Positions 23,743 to 31,869 of a DNA stretch of 39,397 bases are shown piece after piece (the stretch's first letter is position 1; the number at the start of each line of letters is the position of its first letter). Under the pieces are notes generated by a model. It searched no databases, was not told the origin of the DNA, and saw nothing but the letters and a program-made list of their open reading frames with translations. This DNA comes from Syntrophaceae bacterium (GTDB lineage: Bacteria > Desulfobacterota > Desulfomonilia > Desulfomonilales > Desulfomonilaceae). Where the stretch lies: positions 1 to 39,397 of the forward strand of contig JARLHM010000233.1 in NCBI GenBank assembly GCA_031292235.1, in the 5' to 3' direction. The position numbers and the translations under genes were made by a program.

Positions 23743-26700
23743 GACGCCAGTATCCCTTCAATTTGAGCGAAAATTTGGTCTGGTGTGTAATGCTGCACTT
23801 CAATGGCGGCAACGGGGCAGGCCGCTGCGCATGTGCCACATCCCTGGCATAACGCCTGATTAATTGAAGCGACCTTCCTTTGTTCATCAAAAGAGATGGC
23901 ATTGTAAGCGCACATTCCGACACAAGTCCGGCAGCCGGTACAAAGTCTCTCGTCCAAATTTGCCACAGTAGGGTCAATTTCTACCTGGCCCATACTGAAC
24001 AACGCTAGGACCTCCGCCGCCGCGGCTCCACCCTGCGCGACTGATTCAGGGATGTCTTTGGGACCCTGGCAGCCCCCGGCAAGATAAATACCAGCAAGTG
24101 ATGTCTCTACCGGGCCGAGCTTGGGATGCAACTCCATAAAGAAGCCATAGCGGTCTGTCGAGAGATTAATTGCTCTGCCTACATTCATGTAGTCCTTCTG
24201 GGGGACTAGACCCGTAGCAAGCACGACAAGATCGGCCTCAACCTCAACAGGGTGTCCAACGAGGCTATTTTCACCCCGAACGATGAGTCGACCACCTTCC
24301 TCAAAAACCTTTGCTACCCGTCCACGTATGTATTGGGCTTCTTCTTGCTCGATAGCCCGGCGCAGGAATTCTTCGTACCCTTTTCCACCAGCCCGGTTGT
24401 CTATATAGAAAACATAAGCTTGCCCGTCTGGATTGTGATGCTTAAAGATGCTCAACTGCTTCGCGCTAATCATGCAGCAGACTTTGGAGCAATATTCGTA
24501 ACCCTTTGCCCTGTCACGAGACCCCACGCATTGGATGAAAACAACACTTTTTGGTACCTTGCCGTCGCTTGGGCGAACAACCTTGCCTCCGGTAGGACCT
24601 GATGCGTTACAGAGCCGTTCGAACTGAAGATTGGTAATAACATCGGGATACTTACCATGGCCATATTCAGGGTACTTGCCTGCATCAAAAATATCTATCC
24701 CAGTCGCGACGACTATGGCTCCTACTTCCAGTTCCCGTATCCGTTCGGTCTCACTAAGGTCAATAGCCTGAGGACCACACTTGCGAACACATTCTCCGCA
24801 TTGGCAGCACATTCCACATGCCAGGCACCGTTGGCCCTCGGTCATAGCCATTTCTGCAGTGAAACCCAATTCTATGGGTTCGAAAGATTTTTTGCGTTCT
24901 TCGGGAGGAAGAACCGGCATGGCGCTGCGCTCAATTGGTCTCGCTCTGTTCTTTTCCGCTTCGCCAATTTCAGGAGCTACCTTGCGCTCGGCGGGCCTAA
25001 TTTCTCTCAAACCACCGTGTTTGATATAGCTGTCGATAGACAGGGCGGCCTGTCGGCCATGGGCCACCGCCTGCACGAATGTTGCTGGACCAAGAGTGCA
25101 ATCCCCGCCGGCAAATACCCCGGGCCGGTTAGTCGACATGGTTTCGGTGTCAATTGAAACTGTCCCGCCAGGCCCTGTTTCAAGACCCAGGCTGTTTGTG
25201 AAATTGTTTTCCGGCGACTGGCCTATGGCTACGAACACCGTTTCACACTGCAATTCCACGGTTTCGTTTTCGTCGTAGGTAGGCTTGAAATTCCCATTTG
25301 CATCAAAAACAGATGTGCAACGTTTGAATTCAACCGCACATATTTTGCCATCTCTGTCGATAAAACGCTTAGGCCCTAATGAATTCTGGATTGTTACACC
25401 TTCTTCCAGAGCTTCATTTAATTCACGTTCCCATGCGGGCATTTCATGCCTGGCCTCAAGGCACAATAGATCAACCTTGGTCGCCCCAAGCCTAAGCGCT
25501 GTCCTCGCCACGTCCACTGCTACGTTGCCGCCACCGATTACAATTACACTTTTTCCTACATGAACCTGTTCATTCAGGGCAACTTTTCTAAGTAGGTCAA
25601 TCCCGCCCATAACGCCTTTGAGGTCTTCCCCCTCCAGATTGAGCTTACGACTCACGTGAAGACCAGTGGAAAGGAAGACGGCCCGAAATCCCTCATCTTC
25701 AAGGCTTTCGAAGGTGAGGTCTTTTCCGAAGGTTATCCCGGTCCTAATGGTGACCCCCATATCACGGATGTTTGCGATTTCCGCCTCAATGACGTCTCGC
25801 GGCAGACGGTACGCCGGGATCCCAACTGTCAGCATTCCACCTGCGACAGGCAACTTTTCGAATACCGTTACTTGATATCCTTCGATGGAAAGATAGTAAG
25901 CCGCAGAAAGTCCCGAGGGGCCAGAACCTATGACAGCGACCTTTTCTTCACGACTCTCCTTCATAGGGGGATTTGGCTGAAGGCCAGTTTCTTTCTCGTG
26001 GTCGCCCAGAAATCGCTTTGTGAAACAAATGGCAGTAGGGGCGTCAAGCTGACCTCTTTTGCAGGCGTCTTCGCAAGGTCGCACGCAAATTCTTCCACAG
26101 GCCGATGCGAAGGGCATGCGTTCCCTGACCAACGATAAAGCTTCGTCAAATTTTCCTACTCCGGTAAGAGTCATGTACCCCTGAACGTTTACTCCTGCCG
26201 GACAAGCCGATTGGCACGGAGGCATTCCTGCCCTCAGGATAGAGTAAGTGTTCGGTATTGCTTGGGGAAAGGGTCGGCTTATGGGATGTCGAGTAGTCAT
26301 CCCAAGTTCGAAGGGACTAGGGATATTTATAGGACAGACTTGTTGACAATCGCCGCAACCCGTGCACTTCTCGACACTGACGTAACGGGGACGTTGAAGC
26401 ACCCTAACCTTGAAGTTACCAACAAACCCGCTGACCTCAATAACTTCTGATTTGGTCATTGTCTCAATGTGCGGGTTTCGCCCAACTTCACTGGTCTTTG
26501 GGGTCAGAATGCAGCCTGAACAGTCAAGGGTAGGGAAGGTCTTATCAAATTGGGCCATTTTTCCGCCAATGATCTCTTCCTTTTCAACCATAAAGACCTG
26601 GTAACCTGCTTTGGCGATCTTCAGCGCCGCAGTTATACCGGCGATTCCTCCTCCTACAACCAAGGCTGTAGGGTTAACCGATTTCTTGGAACCCGTTAAC

Positions 26701-27095
26701 GGTTCATGATGTGTAACTCTGGCTATGCCGCCACGAATCAAATCCTTAGCCTTGTCCGTCGCCGCATCGGGGTTATCTGATACCCATGAACAATGTTCGC
26801 GAATATTTACCATTTCGAAAAGATAGGGGTTCATCCCGGCCGCTGAAACTGCATTCCTGAATGTCGGCTCATGCATTTTGGGAGAGCAGGAAGCCTCGAC
26901 CACATGATCAAGGCCAAGTTCGGCTATGTCGTCACGAATCATTTTTTGGCCGGGTTCGGAACACATGTATTTATAGTCGCGGCATACAGCGACCTCTCCA
27001 ATTTCGGACGATAGTTCCTCAGCTATTTTGTGGCAATCCACAGTTCCGCCGATGTTAGTTCCGCAATGGCAGATGTAAACTCCGACTTTTTTCAT
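23739..27095 (-). CDS. hdrA: HdrA-type flavoprotein with an embedded GltD/NfnB-like flavin module
   Basis: At 1118 aa this is much longer than a standard HdrA (about 650 aa). Residues 1-260 are the HdrA N-terminus: VYICHCGTNIGG, CSPKMHEPTF, the FAD-binding GGGIAGITAA near 148 and CTGCGDCQQVC near 244. Residues about 270-775 form a GltD/dihydropyrimidine-dehydrogenase-like segment (CQSACPAGVNVQGYM, ACGRICVRPCEDAC, a second FAD motif at about 389, GGGNVAVDVARTA at 522 and AGGDCTLGPATFVQA). HdrA resumes at about 785 (GAIVVATG, FIQCVGSRD, YCSKVCC), ending with two 4Fe-4S motifs (CTGCRTCVGMC and CQGCGTCAAAC). It probably holds two flavins and an NAD(P) site, so it may bifurcate between pyridine nucleotide, ferredoxin and HdrBC. 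Confidence 0.92.
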   Translation of the reverse strand: MKKVGVYICHCGTNIGGTVDCHKIAEELSSEIGEVAVCRDYKYMCSEPGQKMIRDDIAELGLDHVVEASCSPKMHEPTFRNAVSAAGMNPYLFEMVNIREHCSWVSDNPDAATDKAKDLIRGGIARVTHHEPLTGSKKSVNPTALVVGGGIAGITAALKIAKAGYQVFMVEKEEIIGGKMAQFDKTFPTLDCSGCILTPKTSEVGRNPHIETMTKSEVIEVSGFVGNFKVRVLQRPRYVSVEKCTGCGDCQQVCPINIPSPFELGMTTRHPISRPFPQAIPNTYSILRAGMPPCQSACPAGVNVQGYMTLTGVGKFDEALSLVRERMPFASACGRICVRPCEDACKRGQLDAPTAICFTKRFLGDHEKETGLQPNPPMKESREEKVAVIGSGPSGLSAAYYLSIEGYQVTVFEKLPVAGGMLTVGIPAYRLPRDVIEAEIANIRDMGVTIRTGITFGKDLTFESLEDEGFRAVFLSTGLHVSRKLNLEGEDLKGVMGGIDLLRKVALNEQVHVGKSVIVIGGGNVAVDVARTALRLGATKVDLLCLEARHEMPAWERELNEALEEGVTIQNSLGPKRFIDRDGKICAVEFKRCTSVFDANGNFKPTYDENETVELQCETVFVAIGQSPENNFTNSLGLETGPGGTVSIDTETMSTNRPGVFAGGDCTLGPATFVQAVAHGRQAALSIDSYIKHGGLREIRPAERKVAPEIGEAEKNRARPIERSAMPVLPPEERKKSFEPIELGFTAEMAMTEGQRCLACGMCCQCGECVRKCGPQAIDLSETERIRELEVGAIVVATGIDIFDAGKYPEYGHGKYPDVITNLQFERLCNASGPTGGKVVRPSDGKVPKSVVFIQCVGSRDRAKGYEYCSKVCCMISAKQLSIFKHHNPDGQAYVFYIDNRAGGKGYEEFLRRAIEQEEAQYIRGRVAKVFEEGGRLIVRGENSLVGHPVEVEADLVVLATGLVPQKDYMNVGRAINLSTDRYGFFMELHPKLGPVETSLAGIYLAGGCQGPKDIPESVAQGGAAAAEVLALFSMGQVEIDPTVANLDERLCTGCRTCVGMCAYNAISFDEQRKVASINQALCQGCGTCAAACPVAAIEVQHYTPDQIFAQIEGILAS

Positions 27096-27967
27096 GATGA
27101 AAAACCTTTTTGTCTCAGTACAGGAAGAGGATCAATTATGTGGTGGTTCAGTCCAAGTTCTGAGGGTGATAAACCAAAGGCCAGACCAATCAACTGTGTA
27201 AAGTAGACAATTGGGATTTCATACTTTTTGTTTTGTTTTGAACTGATATCACCCTGACGCATATCCAGGTTGGCTTGACAAAGCTGGCAGACAACCACAA
27301 TCATGTCGGCCCCTCGCCATGCAGCCTCTTTCAGCAGCCTTCCGCTAAGTTCAATTACCTTCTGAGTTTTGCTAAGAGCAAGCCCGGCTCCGCAGCATTC
27401 CGTTTTAAAATCCCAATCCAAGACGTCCGCTCCCAATGCCGCCATCACCTCATCTAGCGAGGTTGGAGATTCCGGGTTGTCAAACTGGGCCACACTAGGT
27501 GGTTTGACAACGTAACAGCCGTAGTAGGGGATTAACTTCAGACCTGTCAGAGGGGTTTTGACTTTGGATATAATTGGTTCCAACCCTATTTGTCGCCGGA
27601 TGAAACCCAATAAATTATGAATAGTCAATTTCCCCACTATTTCAGCCTCGATAACTTCCTGGGTCCTTCGTTTCAGTTCGGGGTCAGTCTTAATATCTTC
27701 ATTGGCGCTTTTAAGACGTCGAAAACAAAACGGACATGGGGCTACAACATCTGTAATGTCTGTTTTTTCTATCAACGCCAAATTTCGGGCTGAAAGAGCG
27801 GTCGATAGCAGACTGTTCATTTTGAGCGCAGGGGAAGCCCCACAACACGACCAGTCTTGCGACTCCTGAAGCTCGACGCCAAGACTGCGGCAAACATATC
27901 GGACCGAAACATCGTAAGGTCTGGCAGTTCCCTCGAGTGAACAACCGGGATAATAACTTACTTTCAT
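27092..27967 (-). CDS. hdrB: Heterodisulfide reductase-like subunit HdrB
   Basis: The 291-aa protein has two CCG domains. The first includes YYPGCSLEG, SCCGASPAL and CPFCFRRL; the second GCYVVKPP, ECCGAGLAL and CQLCQANLDMRQ. These bind the noncubane iron-sulphur clusters that in methanogens reduce the CoM-S-S-CoB disulfide. In bacteria HdrB homologues act on other, usually unidentified disulfides or pass electrons onward. It overlaps hdrA by four bases and lies three bases after hdrC, so HdrABC will be made as a complex. No membrane HdrE or HdrD is in the operon, pointing to a soluble complex. Confidence 0.93.
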   Translation of the reverse strand: MKVSYYPGCSLEGTARPYDVSVRYVCRSLGVELQESQDWSCCGASPALKMNSLLSTALSARNLALIEKTDITDVVAPCPFCFRRLKSANEDIKTDPELKRRTQEVIEAEIVGKLTIHNLLGFIRRQIGLEPIISKVKTPLTGLKLIPYYGCYVVKPPSVAQFDNPESPTSLDEVMAALGADVLDWDFKTECCGAGLALSKTQKVIELSGRLLKEAAWRGADMIVVVCQLCQANLDMRQGDISSKQNKKYEIPIVYFTQLIGLAFGLSPSELGLNHHIIDPLPVLRQKGFSS

Positions 27968-27970
27968 GGA

Positions 27971-28540
27971 CTATTCTCCCTGTCCGCCCTTTCTAACTTT
28001 CTCAAAAATTCGGGAAACACGCGGGTCCTTCTTCCAACCTTTCAGGAGTTCAAAGGGCGAAATTGCGCCTTTGCGCATCAAGATAATTCCCTTGTCCATG
28101 TCCTTCAAAAAGTGTCTGGTCCTAAAGTTGTAGGTGGCTACTGTTCGCAATTCTTTTACTCTGCCGTATTTCTCCACAGATTTTAGGAAAATTTCCTCAA
28201 ATAGGTGAATATCGGGTTCGGAAGGCTGGACGCCCTCCTTTTGAGCTATCTCGCATAAAGCTGTTGCGACCTCATACATGTTGATCTCTACTGGGCAACG
28301 AGTCATGCAAGTCCCACAACTGACGCAATACCACCATAGCGGGTTACTAAGGGCCTCGTCTTTTAAACCAGATAGAATCTCGGCCACTAATTGTCTTGGG
28401 CCGGGAACATTCTCAGAGGCGACAGGACAACTACCCGAGCATTTGCCACACTGGAGGCATTCCAAGAGGTTTTGGCCGCTCTTGTCGATTACCTGCCGCA
28501 AGAAATTTTTTTCCGAAGCGTCGCCTGTGAACCTGAACAT
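27971..28540 (-). CDS. hdrC: Heterodisulfide reductase-like subunit HdrC
   Basis: This 189-aa ferredoxin-type protein has two 4Fe-4S motifs, CLQCGKCSGSCPVA near residue 28 and CVSCGTCMTRCPVE near 72, followed by a helical C-terminal region (VATALCEIAQKEG, then FLKDMDKGIILMRKG). This is the standard HdrC layout and length; it carries electrons from HdrA to HdrB. It lies eight bases downstream of the cytochrome b5/ferredoxin gene and three bases upstream of hdrB, in the usual C-B-A order. Confidence 0.93.
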   Translation of the reverse strand: MFRFTGDASEKNFLRQVIDKSGQNLLECLQCGKCSGSCPVASENVPGPRQLVAEILSGLKDEALSNPLWWYCVSCGTCMTRCPVEINMYEVATALCEIAQKEGVQPSEPDIHLFEEIFLKSVEKYGRVKELRTVATYNFRTRHFLKDMDKGIILMRKGAISPFELLKGWKKDPRVSRIFEKVRKGGQGE

Positions 28541-28548
28541 AAATTTTC

Positions 28549-29340
28549 CTATCTTATTTGGACCATTCTCAACAATCTGACGGCCTCACGATGTTGTCTG
28601 TCCTGAACTACTGTTTGGCAAGAGCCGAAAGTAATAGCTCCAGTGGGACATATAAGAGCGCACGCAGGCCACATGCCAAGTTCAACTCGTTCTTTGCACC
28701 CATCGCACTTCGCAATTTTTCCGATAGCCGGATTTAACACCGGTATTCCGTATGGACACGCTATTGAACAGGTCTGGCACCCTATACAGATTTCAAGATC
28801 AGAAAAAACTATGCCGTCCTCTCTCTTTTGCATGGCTCCGGTAGGACATTCGGCAACACATGCAGGCTTGTCGCAGTGAAAACAAGTTGTCGGCATGAAA
28901 GACATTGACAAATTGTCAGCATTTTCAATCGGCCCCAACCGAATAATTCTAAAGGTTAAAGGCCCCTCCGGGAGTTCATGTTCCAGGGTGCAAGCAGCCT
29001 GGCAAGCCCCGCAACCTATACAGAGGGATGCGTCGATCAGGAGCGCATTCTTATGCTTTTGCATTACTGAACCACTGGACTCAGAGTAATTTTCCTGAAA
29101 CTCTATCAGCGAACCCACGAGTTCCGTCCTCTCAAGCATGTCAAGACCGTGTGGGGCGGATCTGATTTCCTGAGTCAAATCCCTTCCGGCCCCGTGCATA
29201 TTCATATGTAGCCCTTTTCCCCATCTATTACTTTTTGAAACATCGTAAACTTTTCCGTTAACCGCTACGAGGACTTGGCCTCCATCGCTACCGTCAAATT
29301 TTTCGAGGTCTTGGGCCATATAAGTTTTCATTGAAATCAT
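28549..29340 (-). CDS. Cytochrome b5-like domain fused to a four-cluster ferredoxin
   Basis: The 263-aa protein joins two modules. Residues about 5-82 look like a bacterial cytochrome b5-like haem domain (VAVNGKVYDVSKSNRWGKG, then LHMNMHGAGRDLTQEI and APHG), with His45, His49 and His64 as possible haem ligands. Residues about 98-250 are a DmsB/HycB-type ferredoxin with four cysteine groups (CIGCGACQAAC, CFHCDKPACVAEC, CIGCQTCSIAC, CDGCKERVELGMWPACALIC). It sits between the FDH-like gene and hdrC and is probably the FDH-like protein's iron-sulphur partner. A b5-ferredoxin fusion without a membrane segment would be a soluble haem/Fe-S adapter. The start at residue 4 (ATG 29331) is an alternative. 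Confidence 0.85.
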   Translation of the reverse strand: MISMKTYMAQDLEKFDGSDGGQVLVAVNGKVYDVSKSNRWGKGLHMNMHGAGRDLTQEIRSAPHGLDMLERTELVGSLIEFQENYSESSGSVMQKHKNALLIDASLCIGCGACQAACTLEHELPEGPLTFRIIRLGPIENADNLSMSFMPTTCFHCDKPACVAECPTGAMQKREDGIVFSDLEICIGCQTCSIACPYGIPVLNPAIGKIAKCDGCKERVELGMWPACALICPTGAITFGSCQTVVQDRQHREAVRLLRMVQIR

Positions 29341-29385
29341 GCCTTTAATAATGTTTCAAAAGAGGAGCCCCACCGAGAATGAAGA

Positions 29386-31407
29386 TCATTTTAGAGCTAA
29401 CAGCTCTTTTAGAATTGACAGGGCAGCCTCGCTCGATTCGCCTTTTCGGTATACCAAAACTCTATTTTCGCCGATCGGACGATTAGAATAGACCATCCCC
29501 CTCGGTGTGGCGCGATTGATCCACGCGACGGCTTCCACTATTTTCCGAGCCCCGTGGACATAGATGATGTCTCCTGTATTGATTCCCAAACTTTCCGCTG
29601 TTTCCGGATTTAGCTGTAAGTTGTAAGTGGCGCCGGGTCTCTGACTGGAATATTGCTCAAAATCTGGCACAAGGCTGCGAGAGATCACGCTGGGAAATTC
29701 CAGATCAAGAGGGAATGAATACGAGTCATCCGGGTCTTTGTCCGGGATTTCACCAAAGGGCAAGGCAAAGGTAGGTTCCATTTGTCGTGGTACGGGTAAA
29801 GACTTCAATCGCTGGTCTTCCTGTGAATCATCTGCAACGTATGGCCATGTGATTAACCTGGCATCAGCGCTTCCAGATTCTAACAAATCCATATTGAAAG
29901 CCGATGTCAATGGACTCTGGCTCAGGACCCAATTGCAAAATGCTCTGTGGTCAGGTTGATTTTGATCCGTTTTCCAAGGAAAATGTTCTCCAAATCCCAA
30001 TCGATCGGCCAGTCCCATCCAGAAATACAGGCCGGATCGAAAGTTGTGCTTTGGCGATACGATTTTCTTTGCCCAGCAGACAACTCTATCATTGGTGAAA
30101 TAGAGATTGTCCCTTTCTGGCCACAGAGCCGCTGGAAAAGCTAGATGGGAAATGGAACAGGTTTGATTTTGAAAGGCCCCGAAATAGGCTACAAGTTCCA
30201 GGCTGTCAAAATACCGCTCAAGAGGGGCAAAGTAATCATCAATGCAATTTCCTGAACAAATGACTGCTTTGATAGGCGCTCCATGGCCAGAATCCGCTTT
30301 TGCCATGAGATTTTTGGCGTCTGAATAGCCGAAGATCGTGGTGGATGAGTCCGACTTTCCAGAGGACCGTATATCTTTCCCAACATCAATAAGGGGTCGA
30401 CCGGAGTCAAGCGGATACCATCCTCCGCCCGTAACGCGTGACCAGCCCATTGCTTCGACCATAGTTTCCCAAATCCCGTAACCTTTAAGAAATGCCAGCA
30501 TTTTCGAGGTAATCAATTGGACAGGTTGGGTCTTAACCATTAGACGGGCCAGTTCCTCGATTTTCTGATTCGATACTCCAGTTAACTCTATTGCAGTCGC
30601 AATATCCATCCGTTCGAAAGATTCTAACCAGGAGTCCGAGTCAAGAAATCTTTCCTGAATTAGGTCGGTCCGGTAACTTTCTTGATTCACAAGGATCTTC
30701 ATCAACGCCATACCGACGGCGTTCTCGCTCTCAGGTCTGATAGTGAAGGCAAAATCAGCTTTGGACATTGTCGCTGTGAAGCGTGTATCAACCACGGCAA
30801 TCTTTGTCCCACGTCTCTGGGCTTCCAATATCCAACCGAAGGCTACTGGATGAGTGGACGCCGGGTCTGCGCCAACCAGCAAAATGCAAGCGCTATTTAA
30901 CCACTCGTAACAGAGGCTGTTCGAGAAACTCCTCTCATGTATCCGGGGTGGCTCGTCCAATGGGTTAATTACATAAGGCGTTCCCCATAGTTCCGCAAAA
31001 CGTTTCGCTCCATAATAAAAGTCTAAACCAGCCTCGGGATCGCATCCAATAAGAAGCGCTTCCGGTCCATTAATATCACGGGTTCTCTTTAAACGTTCCG
31101 CCAATAGATCCAGGCCTGTTTCCCAATTTTCAAATTCCTCCGGATCGTGCTTGGGCGATTTCCTGTAAATAGGTTTCTCCAACCTTTCGTAGCTGTTCAA
31201 GAGACCGCTAAATGAAACGCCTCGAGCGCAGAGTCTTCCTCTACTGATGGGATGTCCCTCCTCACCTTGAATGTCGACAATTCGGCCTTGTTCAAGGTAT
31301 GCCACGAACCCGCAACCTACGCCGCATTCCTGACAGACAGAGTTTACTGCGTCATCGTAAGGCTTGCGGCTACCTGGAAATCTTTTCAAAGGCAAGTAAT
31401 CGATCAT
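29386..31407 (-). CDS. Molybdopterin oxidoreductase (FDH-like) lacking the Sec/Cys metal ligand
   Basis: The 673-aa protein has the N-terminal 4Fe-4S motif CQECGVGCGF..CARG, a middle domain (VGADPASTHPVAFGWI, RRGTKIAVVDTRF) typical of formate dehydrogenase/nitrate reductase family proteins, and a C-terminal molybdopterin-binding region (NPETAESLGINTGDIIYV). In formate dehydrogenases the Mo or W ligand is Sec or Cys in a motif like CARV(U/C)HGPS. Here the corresponding stretch is short and reads INPLDEPPRIHERSFSN, with no Cys and no in-frame TGA. It may not be a formate dehydrogenase, or may have become a non-catalytic electron relay like NuoG. It is the first gene of the minus-strand operon, behind a sigma54-type promoter. 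Confidence 0.85.
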   Translation of the reverse strand: MIDYLPLKRFPGSRKPYDDAVNSVCQECGVGCGFVAYLEQGRIVDIQGEEGHPISRGRLCARGVSFSGLLNSYERLEKPIYRKSPKHDPEEFENWETGLDLLAERLKRTRDINGPEALLIGCDPEAGLDFYYGAKRFAELWGTPYVINPLDEPPRIHERSFSNSLCYEWLNSACILLVGADPASTHPVAFGWILEAQRRGTKIAVVDTRFTATMSKADFAFTIRPESENAVGMALMKILVNQESYRTDLIQERFLDSDSWLESFERMDIATAIELTGVSNQKIEELARLMVKTQPVQLITSKMLAFLKGYGIWETMVEAMGWSRVTGGGWYPLDSGRPLIDVGKDIRSSGKSDSSTTIFGYSDAKNLMAKADSGHGAPIKAVICSGNCIDDYFAPLERYFDSLELVAYFGAFQNQTCSISHLAFPAALWPERDNLYFTNDRVVCWAKKIVSPKHNFRSGLYFWMGLADRLGFGEHFPWKTDQNQPDHRAFCNWVLSQSPLTSAFNMDLLESGSADARLITWPYVADDSQEDQRLKSLPVPRQMEPTFALPFGEIPDKDPDDSYSFPLDLEFPSVISRSLVPDFEQYSSQRPGATYNLQLNPETAESLGINTGDIIYVHGARKIVEAVAWINRATPRGMVYSNRPIGENRVLVYRKGESSEAALSILKELLALK

Positions 31408-31468
31408 GATAGTTTGAGGCCTTCCATGTGTAGCCCATTCTTGAAAACAGTTGCTTGCGTTTATCAGA

Positions 31469-31485
31469 AGCAGGTTTTATGCCAC
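31469..31485 (-). promoter_or_regulatory. Candidate sigma54 promoter of the FDH-like/Hdr/AOR operon
   Basis: On the minus strand the sequence reads GTGGCATAAAACCTGCT, close to TGGCACG-N4-TTGCW, with GG and GC exactly 10 bases apart. Transcription would start roughly 50 bases before the FDH-like start codon. Found by eye. Confidence 0.6.
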
Positions 31486-31574
31486 TGCTGGGATCGTGAG
31501 CCTGCAGTGTTGTATGGAAAAGCAATTTGGATGTTGGGGACCGAGGACTGGAAAATGTGCTTACGTTTTATATC

Positions 31575-31605
31575 TTTGAAGTGGGGACTTAGGCCCCACT
31601 TCAAA
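31575..31605. promoter_or_regulatory. Perfect 12-bp dyad, possible enhancer site of a sigma54 activator
   Basis: TTTGAAGTGGGG and CCCCACTTCAAA are perfect inverted arms around a 7-base centre (ACTTAGG). There is no T-run and the flanking genes diverge, so a terminator is unlikely. The centre is about 130 bases upstream of the predicted minus-strand start and about 265 upstream of the plus-strand start, distances suitable for a shared activator-binding site. Confidence 0.6.
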
Positions 31606-31828
31606 TGATTGTCCTTGCGATCAACTATTTGGAATGACAAGCAAAGATTTACAATGAGGTCAGGTGGGGCAAACAGGGTCGCATTTGGGGATGTTTATTT
31701 CCGATATGGCCTGAGATCGTCAAAATGGAGACATCATCCGGCTACAAATCAAAGTTTCCGGGGGCATTTGTATCAGAAATCTAGAGCCATAACATCGTAT
31801 AGCAACCAGTCAATTTGTTTCGAAATTA

Positions 31829-31845
31829 TTGGCACAAAACATGCA
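31829..31845 (+). promoter_or_regulatory. Candidate sigma54 promoter of the amidohydrolase gene
   Basis: TTGGCACAAAACATGCA matches the -24/-12 consensus with a perfect TGGCAC and GC exactly 10 bases after GG. Transcription would start near 31855, about 15 bases before ATG 31870, which supports that start over the longer track ORF. Confidence 0.65.
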
Positions 31846-31869
31846 AATTCAATTGGGGCTCTTACAAAA

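Larger units (their letters stand above)
31408..31869. other. Divergent control region between the FDH-like and amidohydrolase operons
   Basis: This 462-base gap separates genes on opposite strands and holds two sigma54-type promoters facing outwards (31469-31485 minus, 31829-31845 plus) and a perfect dyad (31575-31605). The track ORFs that enter it (31252-31608 plus, and the first 87 codons of 31609-33144) have no family support. Confidence 0.65.

Noticed and set aside
24252-26604. Several plus-strand ORFs across hdrA, up to 166 aa
   Set aside because: All lie opposite the strongly supported HdrA coding frame and have no motif.
29386-31407. Selenocysteine (in-frame TGA) in the FDH-like gene
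   Set aside because: The frame is continuous and the loop where Sec would lie contains no TGA and no Cys.
31252-31608. 118-aa plus ORF antisense to the FDH-like gene
   Set aside because: Mostly the complement of a well-supported gene, and it ends in the control dyad.
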